Assembly (NCBI RefSeq): GCF_016106005.1
Contig: NZ_JACADR010000006.1
Location: 1-47,972, forward strand
Direction: 5' to 3'
DNA from: Roseomonas rosulenta
GTDB taxonomy: Bacteria > Pseudomonadota > Alphaproteobacteria > Acetobacterales > Acetobacteraceae
DNA: 47,972 nucleotides
Program-made: the position numbers and the translations under genes
Shown: one piece after another, positions 16,891-24,449 of the stretch
Layout: the number at the start of each line of letters is the position of its first letter
Numbering within the stretch: the stretch's first letter is position 1
Notes under the pieces: model-generated
What the model saw: the letters and a program-made list of their open reading frames with translations, nothing else
The model's database searches: none
What the model was told of the DNA's origin: nothing

Positions 16891-17487
16891 TCAGCGCGGG
16901 AGCGACACGCCGACGCCAATTCCGGTGACTACCGCGAGCGCCAGGCACGCAAGCGGGTGTTGCTGAATCGCCCGGGCCATCGGATGCATCCGATCTTCGG
17001 CGGGTTGCGCCGCGTCTTCCTTCGGGCCCAGCTTGGCCTTGGAGGCCAGGATCTCATCGAGGTTACTGCGTTCGCCACCCACCATCCCCTCGGTAGTTGC
17101 GTCGGACAGCTGGCGCGCATCCTGTTCGAGTGTGCCGAGCGCTGCGCGCTTCTGCGCATCGGACAGCTGGCGATCCGACACGATGTCATCCGGCACGTAG
17201 AAGTGAGTCGCCGGTTCCTGCACCCGCTCGCTCGCGCCGGACCACCTGGCCACGGAAGGGCCTTCTCCTTCGCGCGAAGCCTTCGCGGTCACGTTGAGCT
17301 TCACCGTATCCCCCTCGACCGTCTCGACGGAACTGACGGGAATGGGCCCGTGCGCTTCGTGATCGGAACCTTCGGTACGCGTGAATTGGATGCATGCATC
17401 CTCGACGCGATCGACGATGCCCACATGCACGCCGTCGACGTCGACAACGGCCATCTGGGCGCGTACTCGCTCTGACATGGAGTTCAT
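16891..17487 (-). CDS. DUF2171 domain protein with a C-terminal membrane anchor
   Basis: 198-aa protein. Residues about 8-72 match DUF2171, a small PRC-barrel-like beta domain (AQMAVVDVDGVHVGIVDRVE, IPVSSVETVEGDTVKLNVTA). A charged linker follows, and the C-terminus (about 178-198) is a hydrophobic segment (PLACLALAVVTGIGVGVSLP) ending in Arg, as in the DUF883 protein nearby. It is likely an inner-membrane-tethered stress protein; function unknown. The ATG at 17487 has AGGA 7 bases upstream; another ATG lies three codons later. It follows the HHE-DUF2382 gene on the same strand, separated by a strong hairpin at 17561-17589. Confidence 0.78.
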   Translation of the reverse strand: MNSMSERVRAQMAVVDVDGVHVGIVDRVEDACIQFTRTEGSDHEAHGPIPVSSVETVEGDTVKLNVTAKASREGEGPSVARWSGASERVQEPATHFYVPDDIVSDRQLSDAQKRAALGTLEQDARQLSDATTEGMVGGERSNLDEILASKAKLGPKEDAAQPAEDRMHPMARAIQQHPLACLALAVVTGIGVGVSLPR

Positions 17488-17560
17488 CACGGCATCCTCA
17501 CGTTTGCAGCTCCGCTTCACGTAAAGCGCCTGTCCCACATGCTGGAATGCGAACCGGTTG

Positions 17561-17589
17561 CCGGACGCCGCCGTTGCGGCGGCGTCCGG
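17561..17589 (-). terminator. 13-bp GC-rich hairpin after the HHE-DUF2382 gene
   Basis: Perfect 13-bp stem (CCGGACGCCGCCG pairing with CGGCGGCGTCCGG) around a 3-base TTG loop. It lies 17 bp beyond the stop codon of the HHE-DUF2382 gene and upstream of the DUF2171 gene. No T-run follows on either strand, so it may be an RNA-stability or attenuation structure rather than a classic intrinsic terminator. Confidence 0.5.
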
Positions 17590-17605
17590 ACTGGCAATCG
17601 CCGAC

Positions 17606-18781
17606 TTACGTGAAGGCAGCGACCGGTTTCCGGGTCCGGCTGGGCTGCAGAATTTCCACCTCGTCACGCCGGACCGTGTCCTTCACGGTTTCGACGCGCT
17701 GCGTGCGCTCGGTCCGGACCACGATCTCCTCACGAAGGCGAAGGCGCTTCTCGACCGTGGGAACCTCCTCGGTTTCGACGATCTCGACGGTCACTTCGGT
17801 CAGGATCTCACCGGTGACCTTGTCGCTCACCGGCCGGCGGCGCTCCACCACCACCCGCTCGCTCAGCAGCATGACCTCCCGCTCAACCGGGGTCTCGACC
17901 ACGAAGCGGCGAATCCGCGCCGTGCCGCGGTTCTCCGTACGCTTGCCGACCTCGAGGACCTCCTCGCCGAGCGCGATGACCTCCTCCATGCCGGACACGC
18001 CGCGCGGCCTGGTGGAGTCCTTCGGCCGCGCGCTCTGCATTGCGCCCAGCCAGGGCCACATGAACATGTTGGTCAGGGCCAGCGCCGGCGACTGAGTGAG
18101 TGCCGCTGCGGCGATCTGGCTGGCAGCCTTGGTGCCGATCTTCGCCGCCACGGCAGCCGGCTTCAGCACCACCTCGGCAAGCTCGCGCGTCTGAGCACGC
18201 AGGCGGTGCTCGGCGGCGGCCTGCTCACGTTCAGCCTTTGCGTCTGCCTGCTTCTGCAGTGCGGTCTCGCGCGCGAGAAGTTCAGCTTGGTCGCGGTCTT
18301 GCCTGGTGTTCGCCCTGCGCTCCTCAGCTTCGTCCTGCTTGGCTTGCTCGGCCTCGGCAATGCCAGCTTCCATCTTGTCCATCACGCCCTGGACCTGCTC
18401 GTCGCTCAGCGTACGCTGAACGGCGGGAAGGAGCCCCTTCCGATCGTCACGAGCATGCTGACGGAAGACCTTCTGCAAGTCGGCGAGACGCTCCGAGAAG
18501 GTCGCGTCGTTCTTCGCCATGCCGTCAAGCTCCGCAACTTTCGCGCGCACCTCCCTGTTGTCGCGGATCGCGTCGGCAACCAGATCCTTGGTCTCAGAAT
18601 TCCGCCTCAGGACAGGAAAGAGGTGCTGCTCCTCGAGGCTGGTGTGTAATTCCAGCTCGGCCTTGAGTTCGGTAAAGAGCTTTTCCCGGGTCTTCAGTGC
18701 GCCGTCCGATGTCTCGGACAATCTGGCAAACAGTTCGTTGGCCTTGGTCGGACCGGCCTGCATCAGAGTTCGAAGATTCAT
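17606..18781 (-). CDS. Hemerythrin-like HHE domain fused to DUF2382 (YsnF/AvaK)
   Basis: 391-aa two-domain protein. Residues about 1-140 look like an HHE cation-binding four-helix domain (ELHTSLEEQHLFPVLRR with His46 and Glu50; FRQHARDDRKGLLPAVQ). Residues about 140-215 are a highly charged coiled coil (QAKQDEAEERRANTRQDRDQ). Residues about 215-265 are a hydrophobic Ala-rich stretch. Residues about 290-385 are a DUF2382/YsnF stress domain (RFVVETPVEREVMLLSERVV, EEIVVRTERTQRVETVKDTV). The first HHE iron ligand, normally Asp-His near residue 10, seems replaced by Gly-Pro, so metal binding may be altered. The ATG at 18781 has AAGGA 8 bases upstream. It heads the minus-strand stress block. Confidence 0.82.
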   Translation of the reverse strand: MNLRTLMQAGPTKANELFARLSETSDGALKTREKLFTELKAELELHTSLEEQHLFPVLRRNSETKDLVADAIRDNREVRAKVAELDGMAKNDATFSERLADLQKVFRQHARDDRKGLLPAVQRTLSDEQVQGVMDKMEAGIAEAEQAKQDEAEERRANTRQDRDQAELLARETALQKQADAKAEREQAAAEHRLRAQTRELAEVVLKPAAVAAKIGTKAASQIAAAALTQSPALALTNMFMWPWLGAMQSARPKDSTRPRGVSGMEEVIALGEEVLEVGKRTENRGTARIRRFVVETPVEREVMLLSERVVVERRRPVSDKVTGEILTEVTVEIVETEEVPTVEKRLRLREEIVVRTERTQRVETVKDTVRRDEVEILQPSRTRKPVAAFT

Positions 18782-20044
18782 GACATACGTCCTTGGAACG
18801 GCCGCTGGCGCGGATTGGGAAGGCACCCCGGATAGACTGGGACTTGTCCACAAGCGGCGGTGTAGGGAATAAGGCGCTGGCCTTCAGTAGGACAACGCGG
18901 GTACGGCTTCCGGGTTGCATGGCAGCACCAAGGGTATTGTTGCGCCTGCGCCCCCGGCGGAAACCAGCAGCGCCGTGAGTACGTCGCGGGGCGCAGTCGA
19001 AGGCGATACCACCGATGACTCCGCGCCGGTTTGGCGGCGTCCTTCACCCCGCATGCGCTCCAGCGGTTCAATTGGTTGTAGATCGTGGTCGGCGGGCGGT
19101 AGGCCGTCGGGCGTTCGGATCGCAGAACGCGGGGAACCCGAGGGAACTCTTAGAGGCGTGCTCATCTGTAACCCCCCACGGCCCGCGATTGGATGGCTGT
19201 GGTTGGGGGTGGGAGCGGCCGGAGTGCCTAGCCCGCGGCAGGTGCGCCGCGGAGCGGTCGCGGATCCACGGCCTGACCATGTAGATGCCGGCGAGCAGGT
19301 GCCCTCCGGGTCCGGCACCCTCGATCCAGCCAGAGCCTACCACCGCCGTCGGCGTCGATGGTCCAACTCGTTGCCCAGCAGCGCGATGCGATATGTGGCG
19401 GTCGGGGCACGGTTGCGCGGCGCTCGCTGTCCCGCGGGACGGCCAGCCCTTGTCGTGCACGGCCTGGGCGACTCCGGCCCCTGCGGGCCCTTCGCGCACC
19501 GAGAGCGCCCGGCTGCCTTCTCTCTGCGTTCGCTCACGCCGTGCGGTGGGCCCACGCGACGCGGGCGCGCGGCCGGCTTCGTCGCTCACAGGCGCTGACC
19601 GATGGAAACGAGCATAAGCGAGCGTCATCCGCCGAAGGCGACCGCATGGCCGGGGAGTGGACGGAAATCCGGGGCATGGTGCTGCCGGGGGACGGTGAGG
19701 CCCTCATCGTGATGCTCGGTCCTGCGGCGGTGATGCCGATGCCGGCGGCGGGGCGCGCACTGGAAGGCCCAGGCCCTGGCGCTCTATCTGGCCGGCTCAC
19801 TTGGCGTCCGCCGTGGGGCTACCAAGCCTAGGGCCGCTCCGGCTGCTCGAGGCCGGCCCCGGCCCCTGGGACGCGGCCGGCGCCGCACACCTCGGGCGGT
19901 GGCGCGCGGCGGAGCGAGGCCGGTGGATCCGGCGCCCAATCAGCGGGACGGATCAGGTGTCCGGGTAGTGGCGGGTCAGTTGTGGACCCGATCGTGGACC
20001 CGACAGAACTGCCTCTCCATTCATTATTGAAATTACAGGATATC
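18782..20044. other. 1.26-kb stretch without a recognised gene
   Basis: Between the HHE-DUF2382 gene and the tRNA-Ser fragment I see no coding region I can support. Open frames on both strands have shadow-like composition. A plus-strand frame from ATG 19646 to 19831 starts plausibly (MAGEWTEIRGMVLPGDGEAL) but turns Gly/Pro-rich and could be the stub of a decayed gene. Its right end holds the short tandem repeat at 19982-20005. Gene-free decayed DNA beside a tRNA integration site is typical of repeated element turnover. Confidence 0.5.
19982..20005. repeat. Two tandem copies of a 12-bp unit beside the integration site
   Basis: GTGGACCCGATC at 19982-19993 is followed directly by GTGGACCCGACA at 19994-20005; 10 of 12 bases agree. 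The pair lies about 40 bp outside the tRNA-Ser fragment. It could be a decayed recombinase arm-binding site, or chance. Confidence 0.4.
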
Positions 20045-20108
20045 TGGCGGAGGGGATGGGATTCGAACCCACGATAGGACTTGACATCCTATAACGGTTT
20101 AGCAAACC
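20045..20108 (-). other. Attachment site: 3' fragment of tRNA-Ser(GCU)
   Basis: Read on the minus strand, this is the 3' part of a tRNA-Ser gene. It has the anticodon stem-loop GGTTTGCTAAACC (20096-20108, anticodon GCT), a serine-type long variable arm (TAGGATGTCAAGTCCTA), the T-arm GTGGGTTCGAATCCCAT, the acceptor 3' strand and an encoded CCA at 20045-20047. The 5' half is absent: upstream of the anticodon stem the sequence turns AT-rich and unrelated. A tRNA cut exactly at the anticodon arm beside an integrase gene is the displaced attachment half left by tyrosine-recombinase integration. Orientation puts the element on the higher-coordinate side. Confidence 0.85.
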
Positions 20109-20188
20109 ACCTAATTATATAGAAATTCTAGTGACTTGACGGCTTTGATGGCCTAAGAGTTGCACTCTCGTTGCACTTGGAGGCGAGA

Positions 20189-21589
20189 TTGGCCACCATC
20201 AATGCCCGTCCGACGCGTGACGGCATGCGCTTCACGGCGCAGATCCGGATGAGGGGAATCCGGCTGAATCGTACCTTTGCGACACGGCGCGATGCCGAGC
20301 GCTGGGGGATCTTGGTCGAAGATGCGATCGCGAAGGCGACCGATAACGCCCCATTCGACCCAACCGCCTATCTGCCGCCACCGAAGACTGCCGTCCCTGT
20401 CGTTGCGCCACCTGCCCGACCGGCTACGCCCGGCGAAGCAACGCAGCCAATGACCATCACCGAACGACTTGCCGCACGAGCCGCCCAGCGCGCCGCCAGC
20501 CCTGAGTACCAGACGGATGACGCTCTGCCCTCGCCTTCACCCGCTTGGAGCCTGCGGCGTGCTATCCAGCACTACCTCGACTCAAGCGATGGTCTTCATC
20601 GACGCACCGAAAAGACACAAAAGACCAACAGCGACAGGCTTCGTCGCTGGACTGATGCCGAGGAAGACAGAAGAACGCTGGTTGCCGCGCTCGACGCCGA
20701 GCGCGCGCGCCCAGAGCCTAACAGTGACCGCCTTTCGAAACTTGCCGGACGGCTCCTCGCGGCGACCCACCGGATCAAGATAGCGTCGCAGCGGCTGGAT
20801 TCTGTGAGTGCTCACGACCTTCAATCGTTCATCGACCATCGCACGCAGAGACAGAGGCTAAATGCGAGCACGGTGCGGAACGAAATCTACTGCTTGTCCG
20901 CAGTGTTCGAGTTTTTCGCGGCGCAACCAAAGGCGCGGGGTAAAGGCGGGCGGGGACTGGACATAAAGAACCCCGTACCGCTGTTGGAACTGCCCAATCT
21001 CCCGCCGTCGCGTGACCGCCGATTAACCGGCAAGGAGGCCAACGAGCCTTCCGAATGGGACCGGGTTATCGCTGCGCTCCGCCACGTGCCAGATGGGCCG
21101 GAAATGGAGGCCCTCATCACGGTGCAGATCGAGACGGGCATGCGGCCCGGTGAAGTCCGAAGCATAAAGCGGGAATGGATCAAGAGCCGAGGTGCGGTTC
21201 GCTGGATTTCCATTCGAGAAGGCGGGGGCCTTACAAAGCAGGTGCGCCGTAAGGTCATCCTGAGCAATGAGGCATGGTCAGCGCTACGCCCACTCATTGA
21301 GGCGCACGACGAAATTCACGGCATGACGGCGGGTGCCAATCTGCGCCTTTTCACGCTCTCCGAGTCCGAGCAAGCCTATCGCTGGAAGCGGGCGCGCGAA
21401 ATTGCCAAGTGCCCCGATCTCCGCCTCCACGACCTGCGACATGAGGGCCTTTCTAGGCAGGCTGAGGTCCTCACTATCGGAGAATTGCAGCAGCAGAGCG
21501 GACACAAGACGGCTTCCAGCCTTCTTCGGTATCTCCACGCTCGGCCCGATCATGTCGCAGAGAAACTTAAGAACGTTCGAAGAGATTAG
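20189..21589 (+). CDS. Tyrosine-type site-specific integrase
   Basis: 466-aa phage-integrase family protein. The N-terminal arm-binding region looks typical (ATINARPTRDGMRFTAQIRM, RTFATRRDAERWG). Residues about 115-265 hold the core-binding SAM-like domain, interrupted by a charged insertion (about 140-200). The catalytic domain shows Arg319 (GMRPGEV), His414 and Arg417 (HDLRHEG), His439 (SGHKTAS) and the nucleophile Tyr448 (LLRYLHA), so it is probably active. TTG at 20189 is preferred because GGAGG lies 5 bases upstream and the protein then begins in the usual integrase way; another TTG lies at 20171. It starts 81 bp from the tRNA-Ser fragment, which is presumably its attachment site. Local base composition is less extreme than its neighbours. 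Confidence 0.92.
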   Translation: MATINARPTRDGMRFTAQIRMRGIRLNRTFATRRDAERWGILVEDAIAKATDNAPFDPTAYLPPPKTAVPVVAPPARPATPGEATQPMTITERLAARAAQRAASPEYQTDDALPSPSPAWSLRRAIQHYLDSSDGLHRRTEKTQKTNSDRLRRWTDAEEDRRTLVAALDAERARPEPNSDRLSKLAGRLLAATHRIKIASQRLDSVSAHDLQSFIDHRTQRQRLNASTVRNEIYCLSAVFEFFAAQPKARGKGGRGLDIKNPVPLLELPNLPPSRDRRLTGKEANEPSEWDRVIAALRHVPDGPEMEALITVQIETGMRPGEVRSIKREWIKSRGAVRWISIREGGGLTKQVRRKVILSNEAWSALRPLIEAHDEIHGMTAGANLRLFTLSESEQAYRWKRAREIAKCPDLRLHDLRHEGLSRQAEVLTIGELQQQSGHKTASSLLRYLHARPDHVAEKLKNVRRD

Positions 21590-21656
21590 ATTTTTCCTGG
21601 TGAATTCTGTGTTCCTCAAGCTGACGCTGCACGTACAGTTCTTTCCAACGCTTTCG

Positions 21657-22304
21657 CTATGATGACCGCGCCATAGGAACCACCCGCCAGGCCGGTGGAT
21701 ACCGAGGTCTGCAATCATCGCGAGGATCGCAGGATTCAGGTGCCGGCTCTTTGCCTGAGCCGGCCCTCCTCGGCTTCGCCGCCGCGGCAAGCGCGGCGGT
21801 CATCGTCACCAACTGTTCTCTCAGGCACTCCCCTTCGCGCTCTGCGGCTGCGGCCATCGCCTCTGCCGCCACAGCCTTCCGGTCGGCCTCCCCGGCGGCC
21901 CTTACGAAACCAACGATCTGACCTTCGAGTTCAGCGATCGCGGCTGCAGCCTTCCACCCATTCGCGTTGGCCTTTGCACGAAGGGCTTCACTGCGCTCGG
22001 ATACCGGCAGCGCGCCGATGAGGTTCATGCCGCCGACCGCGAAGATCGCTCCGCCCTGAGGCATCTCGAAGAGAGTGATATCTAAGCAGATCAGGTCTTT
22101 CGGCGAACCCGGCGTGGTTTGGTCGCGGCCTCCTTCATTGACCGGCTGGTAGCTCGCTTCCTGCACCACCGCGCGCGCGACGACGGGCGTATGGCGCGGC
22201 GCGCCGAGGGATACATCCGTGCGGTCGAGTGCATGCCCCGCCGCGACGCCGCTCATCAGTCCGCGATCTCCGAAGCTGCCGCCCGGCTGCGCCCGCCCGT
22301 TGCC
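21657..22304 (-). pseudogene. Chimeric remnant: DmfA2-like C-terminus joined to an unrelated helical tail
   Basis: From just beyond the LysR stop (22304) down to about 22010, the minus strand reads like the C-terminal part of the large subunit of N,N-dimethylformamidase-like proteins (DmfA2 family). Visible blocks are GGSFGDRGLMSGVAAGHALD, then SLGAPRHTPVVARA and ITLFEMPQGGAIFAVGG with GALP. The catalytic N-terminal bulk is missing. After GALPVSE the family pattern stops, and an Ala/Glu-rich helical tail follows (RSEALRAKANANGWKAAAAI) to a stop at 21657. The first usable ATG is at 22256. I take this as a gene relic fused to foreign sequence near 22010. The tail is unrecognised. Confidence 0.6.
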
Positions 22305-23204
22305 CTAACTCATGCGGAGCGAGGCAACCCGCCGCGTCGTCGCCAGCAGCAACCGCGCGGCCCGGGACAGCAGCCTGCCACGCTGGATGATGGCGGCGGC
22401 GCCGACCGGGATCCTGGGACGGAGGTCCACCAGCGCTAGGTCCGCAGGCGTGCCGCTCATCGCGACGTAGGGATCCACGATGGCGATCCCCGCACCGGCA
22501 CGTACAAGAGACAGGGCCACCGAGGTCTGCGTCACCGCGATCGCGATTCGGCGCTTGAGGCCCGCCGCACGGAAGGCATCCTCGGCGAGGTCACCAAGCG
22601 GCAGGCCACGCCCGACGCTGATTAGTGGCCATGGCACCAGATCGCTGACATTGACGCTGCCGCGGCCGGCCAATGGATGAGTCGCGGGCACGGCGCAGAC
22701 GAGCTCGGTCTCGTCGAGCGCGACGATCTGCGCCTCCTCCGCCACGAGCGGCGAGAGGACGAAGCCGACATCGACGCGTTCCCGCGTGACGGATTCGATC
22801 ACGCCGATGTTGTCCATCGTCTGAACCTCGACATGGATGCCGGGGCGGGAGCGGCGGAACGCGGCGATAGCGCGCGGCAGCAGATGGTCGGCCAGTGTCG
22901 GCGTGGCGGCGACCACGACGGAACCGACCGTCATGTCCCGGATGCCGTCGATCAGCCGGTCAATGCGGGCGACGCCCTGAAGGACGCGCTCCATCTCGGT
23001 GAGGATGACGCTTAGCTCGGCAGTCGGCTGCAGGCGCCCCTTGCGGCGGCTAAACAGCGGAAAGCCCACGGCTGCCTGGCTTTCGCGCAACAGCATGCTG
23101 ACCGCCGGCTGCGAGACGCCCAGCACCTCGGCGGCCGCAGTGACGGCGCCATGCCGGGCGACGGCATGAAGGACTTCTAGTTGGCGGTACGTCAGTCGCA
23201 TCAT
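22305..23204 (-). CDS. LysR-family transcriptional regulator
   Basis: 299-aa LysR regulator. The N-terminal winged HTH is at residues about 3-62 (LTYRQLEVLHAVARHGAVTA, EVLGVSQPAVSMLLRE), followed by a periplasmic-binding-like effector domain (about 90-290; VVVAATPTLADHLLPRAIAA, VGFVLSPLVAEEAQIVALDE). It diverges from the enolase-superfamily gene at 23325, the normal arrangement for a LysR protein controlling its neighbour in response to a substrate or intermediate. Two adjacent ATG codons (23204, 23201) are possible and no strong ribosome site is seen. The palindrome at 23210-23225 lies only 6 bases upstream and may serve autoregulation. The stop codon directly abuts the DmfA2-like remnant. 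Confidence 0.92.
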   Translation of the reverse strand: MMRLTYRQLEVLHAVARHGAVTAAAEVLGVSQPAVSMLLRESQAAVGFPLFSRRKGRLQPTAELSVILTEMERVLQGVARIDRLIDGIRDMTVGSVVVAATPTLADHLLPRAIAAFRRSRPGIHVEVQTMDNIGVIESVTRERVDVGFVLSPLVAEEAQIVALDETELVCAVPATHPLAGRGSVNVSDLVPWPLISVGRGLPLGDLAEDAFRAAGLKRRIAIAVTQTSVALSLVRAGAGIAIVDPYVAMSGTPADLALVDLRPRIPVGAAAIIQRGRLLSRAARLLLATTRRVASLRMS

Positions 23205-23209
23205 CTCAT

Positions 23210-23225
23210 CTTATATTCTTATAAG
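23210..23225. promoter_or_regulatory. Candidate LysR-box palindrome
   Basis: CTTATATTCTTATAAG is a perfect 6-bp inverted repeat with a 4-base spacer. It contains the T-N11-A layout of LysR-type operators, in an AT-rich patch that stands out from the GC-rich surroundings. It lies between the divergent LysR and enolase-superfamily genes, so it could control both. Confidence 0.6.
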
Positions 23226-23324
23226 TCTCCGGATGTTGAGCTTATCGGGAAGCACGCGCAGGATGCCTCCCGCGGCGCCCGACAGATCCCCACCAAGAGG
23301 GGGCGGGGCGCCGCAGGAACGTCC

Positions 23325-24449
23325 ATGCGCATCACTTCCGTCGAGACCTCCGTCGTTGCGCTGCCCTTTACGATGGGCGGGCCGCATCCCCCCTTTGCCG
23401 GCCGGTCGTGGGACAGGCTCGAGATCCTGCTGGTGCGGGTGGAGACCGAGGACGGCTTGGTCGGCTGGGGCGAGGCCTTCGGCCATGCAGCCATCCCGGC
23501 GACCAAGGCGGCGCTCGACACCATAGTCGCGCCGCTGGTGGTCGGCCGCGACGCGCGCGCGATCGAAACTCTGACGCGCGAACTAATGCACGCGACGCAC
23601 CTGCTCGGGCGCAACGGGGCGCATCTCTATGCCGTCTCCGGCGTCGAGATCGCGCTGTGGGACCTGATGGGCAAGCGCGCCGGGCAGCCGGTCTGGGCGC
23701 TGCTCGGCGGACGGGAACGCGCGAGCCTGCCGGCCTATGCGAGCCTGCTTTCCTACGCCAATGACCTTGGCCTAGTGGCGAGGAACACCGCCGATGCCCG
23801 CCGCGCCGGCTACCGCCACATCAAGCTGCACGAGGTGACGCGGGAGGCGGTGCTCGCGGCGAAGGACGCGGCGCCGGATGCCGCGATCATGCTCGACGTG
23901 AACTGCGTCTGGACGCCGCCGGTGGCGCGCGACATGGCCGCCGCGCTGGCCGGTGACGGGCTCTACTGGCTCGAGGAACCGGTCTGGCCGCCGGAGGATG
24001 CGCACGGCCTCGCCAGCCTGCGCCGTCACGGCATCCCGTTGTCTGCAGGCGAGAACACCGCCGGGCTGTTCGGCTTCAAGGCGCTGATCGAAGCCGGCGC
24101 GATCGACATCGCGCAGCCCAGCGTGACCAAGGTCGGCGGCATCGGGGAACTGGTCCGCGTCATCCGCCTTTGCCAGGCGCATGGCGTCGAGGTGGTGCCG
24201 CACTGTCCTTACTTCGGCCCAGGCTTCGTCGCGACGCTGCATGTCGCGGCCGCGCTGTGCGAACGGCCGCTGGTCGAGGTGCTGTGGCTCGACATGGAAG
24301 CGAACCCCTTCGACCCCTGGGTGCGGGCGCGCGACGGCCATGTGGCGGTGCCGAAGGGGCCGGGCCTTGGCTGCGATCCGGATCCGGCGATCCTGGCGCG
24401 CTACCTCACCACCCCGCCGGTGCGCACCGAAGCGAGGGCGTCGGCATGA
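23325..24449 (+). CDS. Mandelate racemase/muconate lactonizing enzyme family protein (1)
   Basis: 374-aa enolase-superfamily enzyme. Such enzymes abstract the proton alpha to a carboxylate using Mg2+. The capping domain is N-terminal (about 1-125). The barrel shows the general-base region with a KLH motif (GYRHIKLHEV) and the metal ligands Asp (MLDVNCVW), Glu (WLEEPVWPPED) and Glu (SAGENTAG). The far-side histidine lies in EVVPHCPYFGPG, placing it nearer the mandelate-racemase/acid-sugar-dehydratase branches than true muconate cycloisomerases. Substrate cannot be read from sequence. The ATG at 23325 has AGGA upstream. Its stop overlaps the next start by 4 bases (ATGA), so the two are translationally coupled. 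It is divergent from LysR and probably regulated by it. Confidence 0.88.
   Translation: MRITSVETSVVALPFTMGGPHPPFAGRSWDRLEILLVRVETEDGLVGWGEAFGHAAIPATKAALDTIVAPLVVGRDARAIETLTRELMHATHLLGRNGAHLYAVSGVEIALWDLMGKRAGQPVWALLGGRERASLPAYASLLSYANDLGLVARNTADARRAGYRHIKLHEVTREAVLAAKDAAPDAAIMLDVNCVWTPPVARDMAAALAGDGLYWLEEPVWPPEDAHGLASLRRHGIPLSAGENTAGLFGFKALIEAGAIDIAQPSVTKVGGIGELVRVIRLCQAHGVEVVPHCPYFGPGFVATLHVAAALCERPLVEVLWLDMEANPFDPWVRARDGHVAVPKGPGLGCDPDPAILARYLTTPPVRTEARASA

Noticed and set aside
19646-19831. 61-codon plus-strand frame beginning MAGEWTEIRG
   Set aside because: Only the first third looks protein-like, no ribosome site is clear, and no family is recognisable; treated as possible decay.
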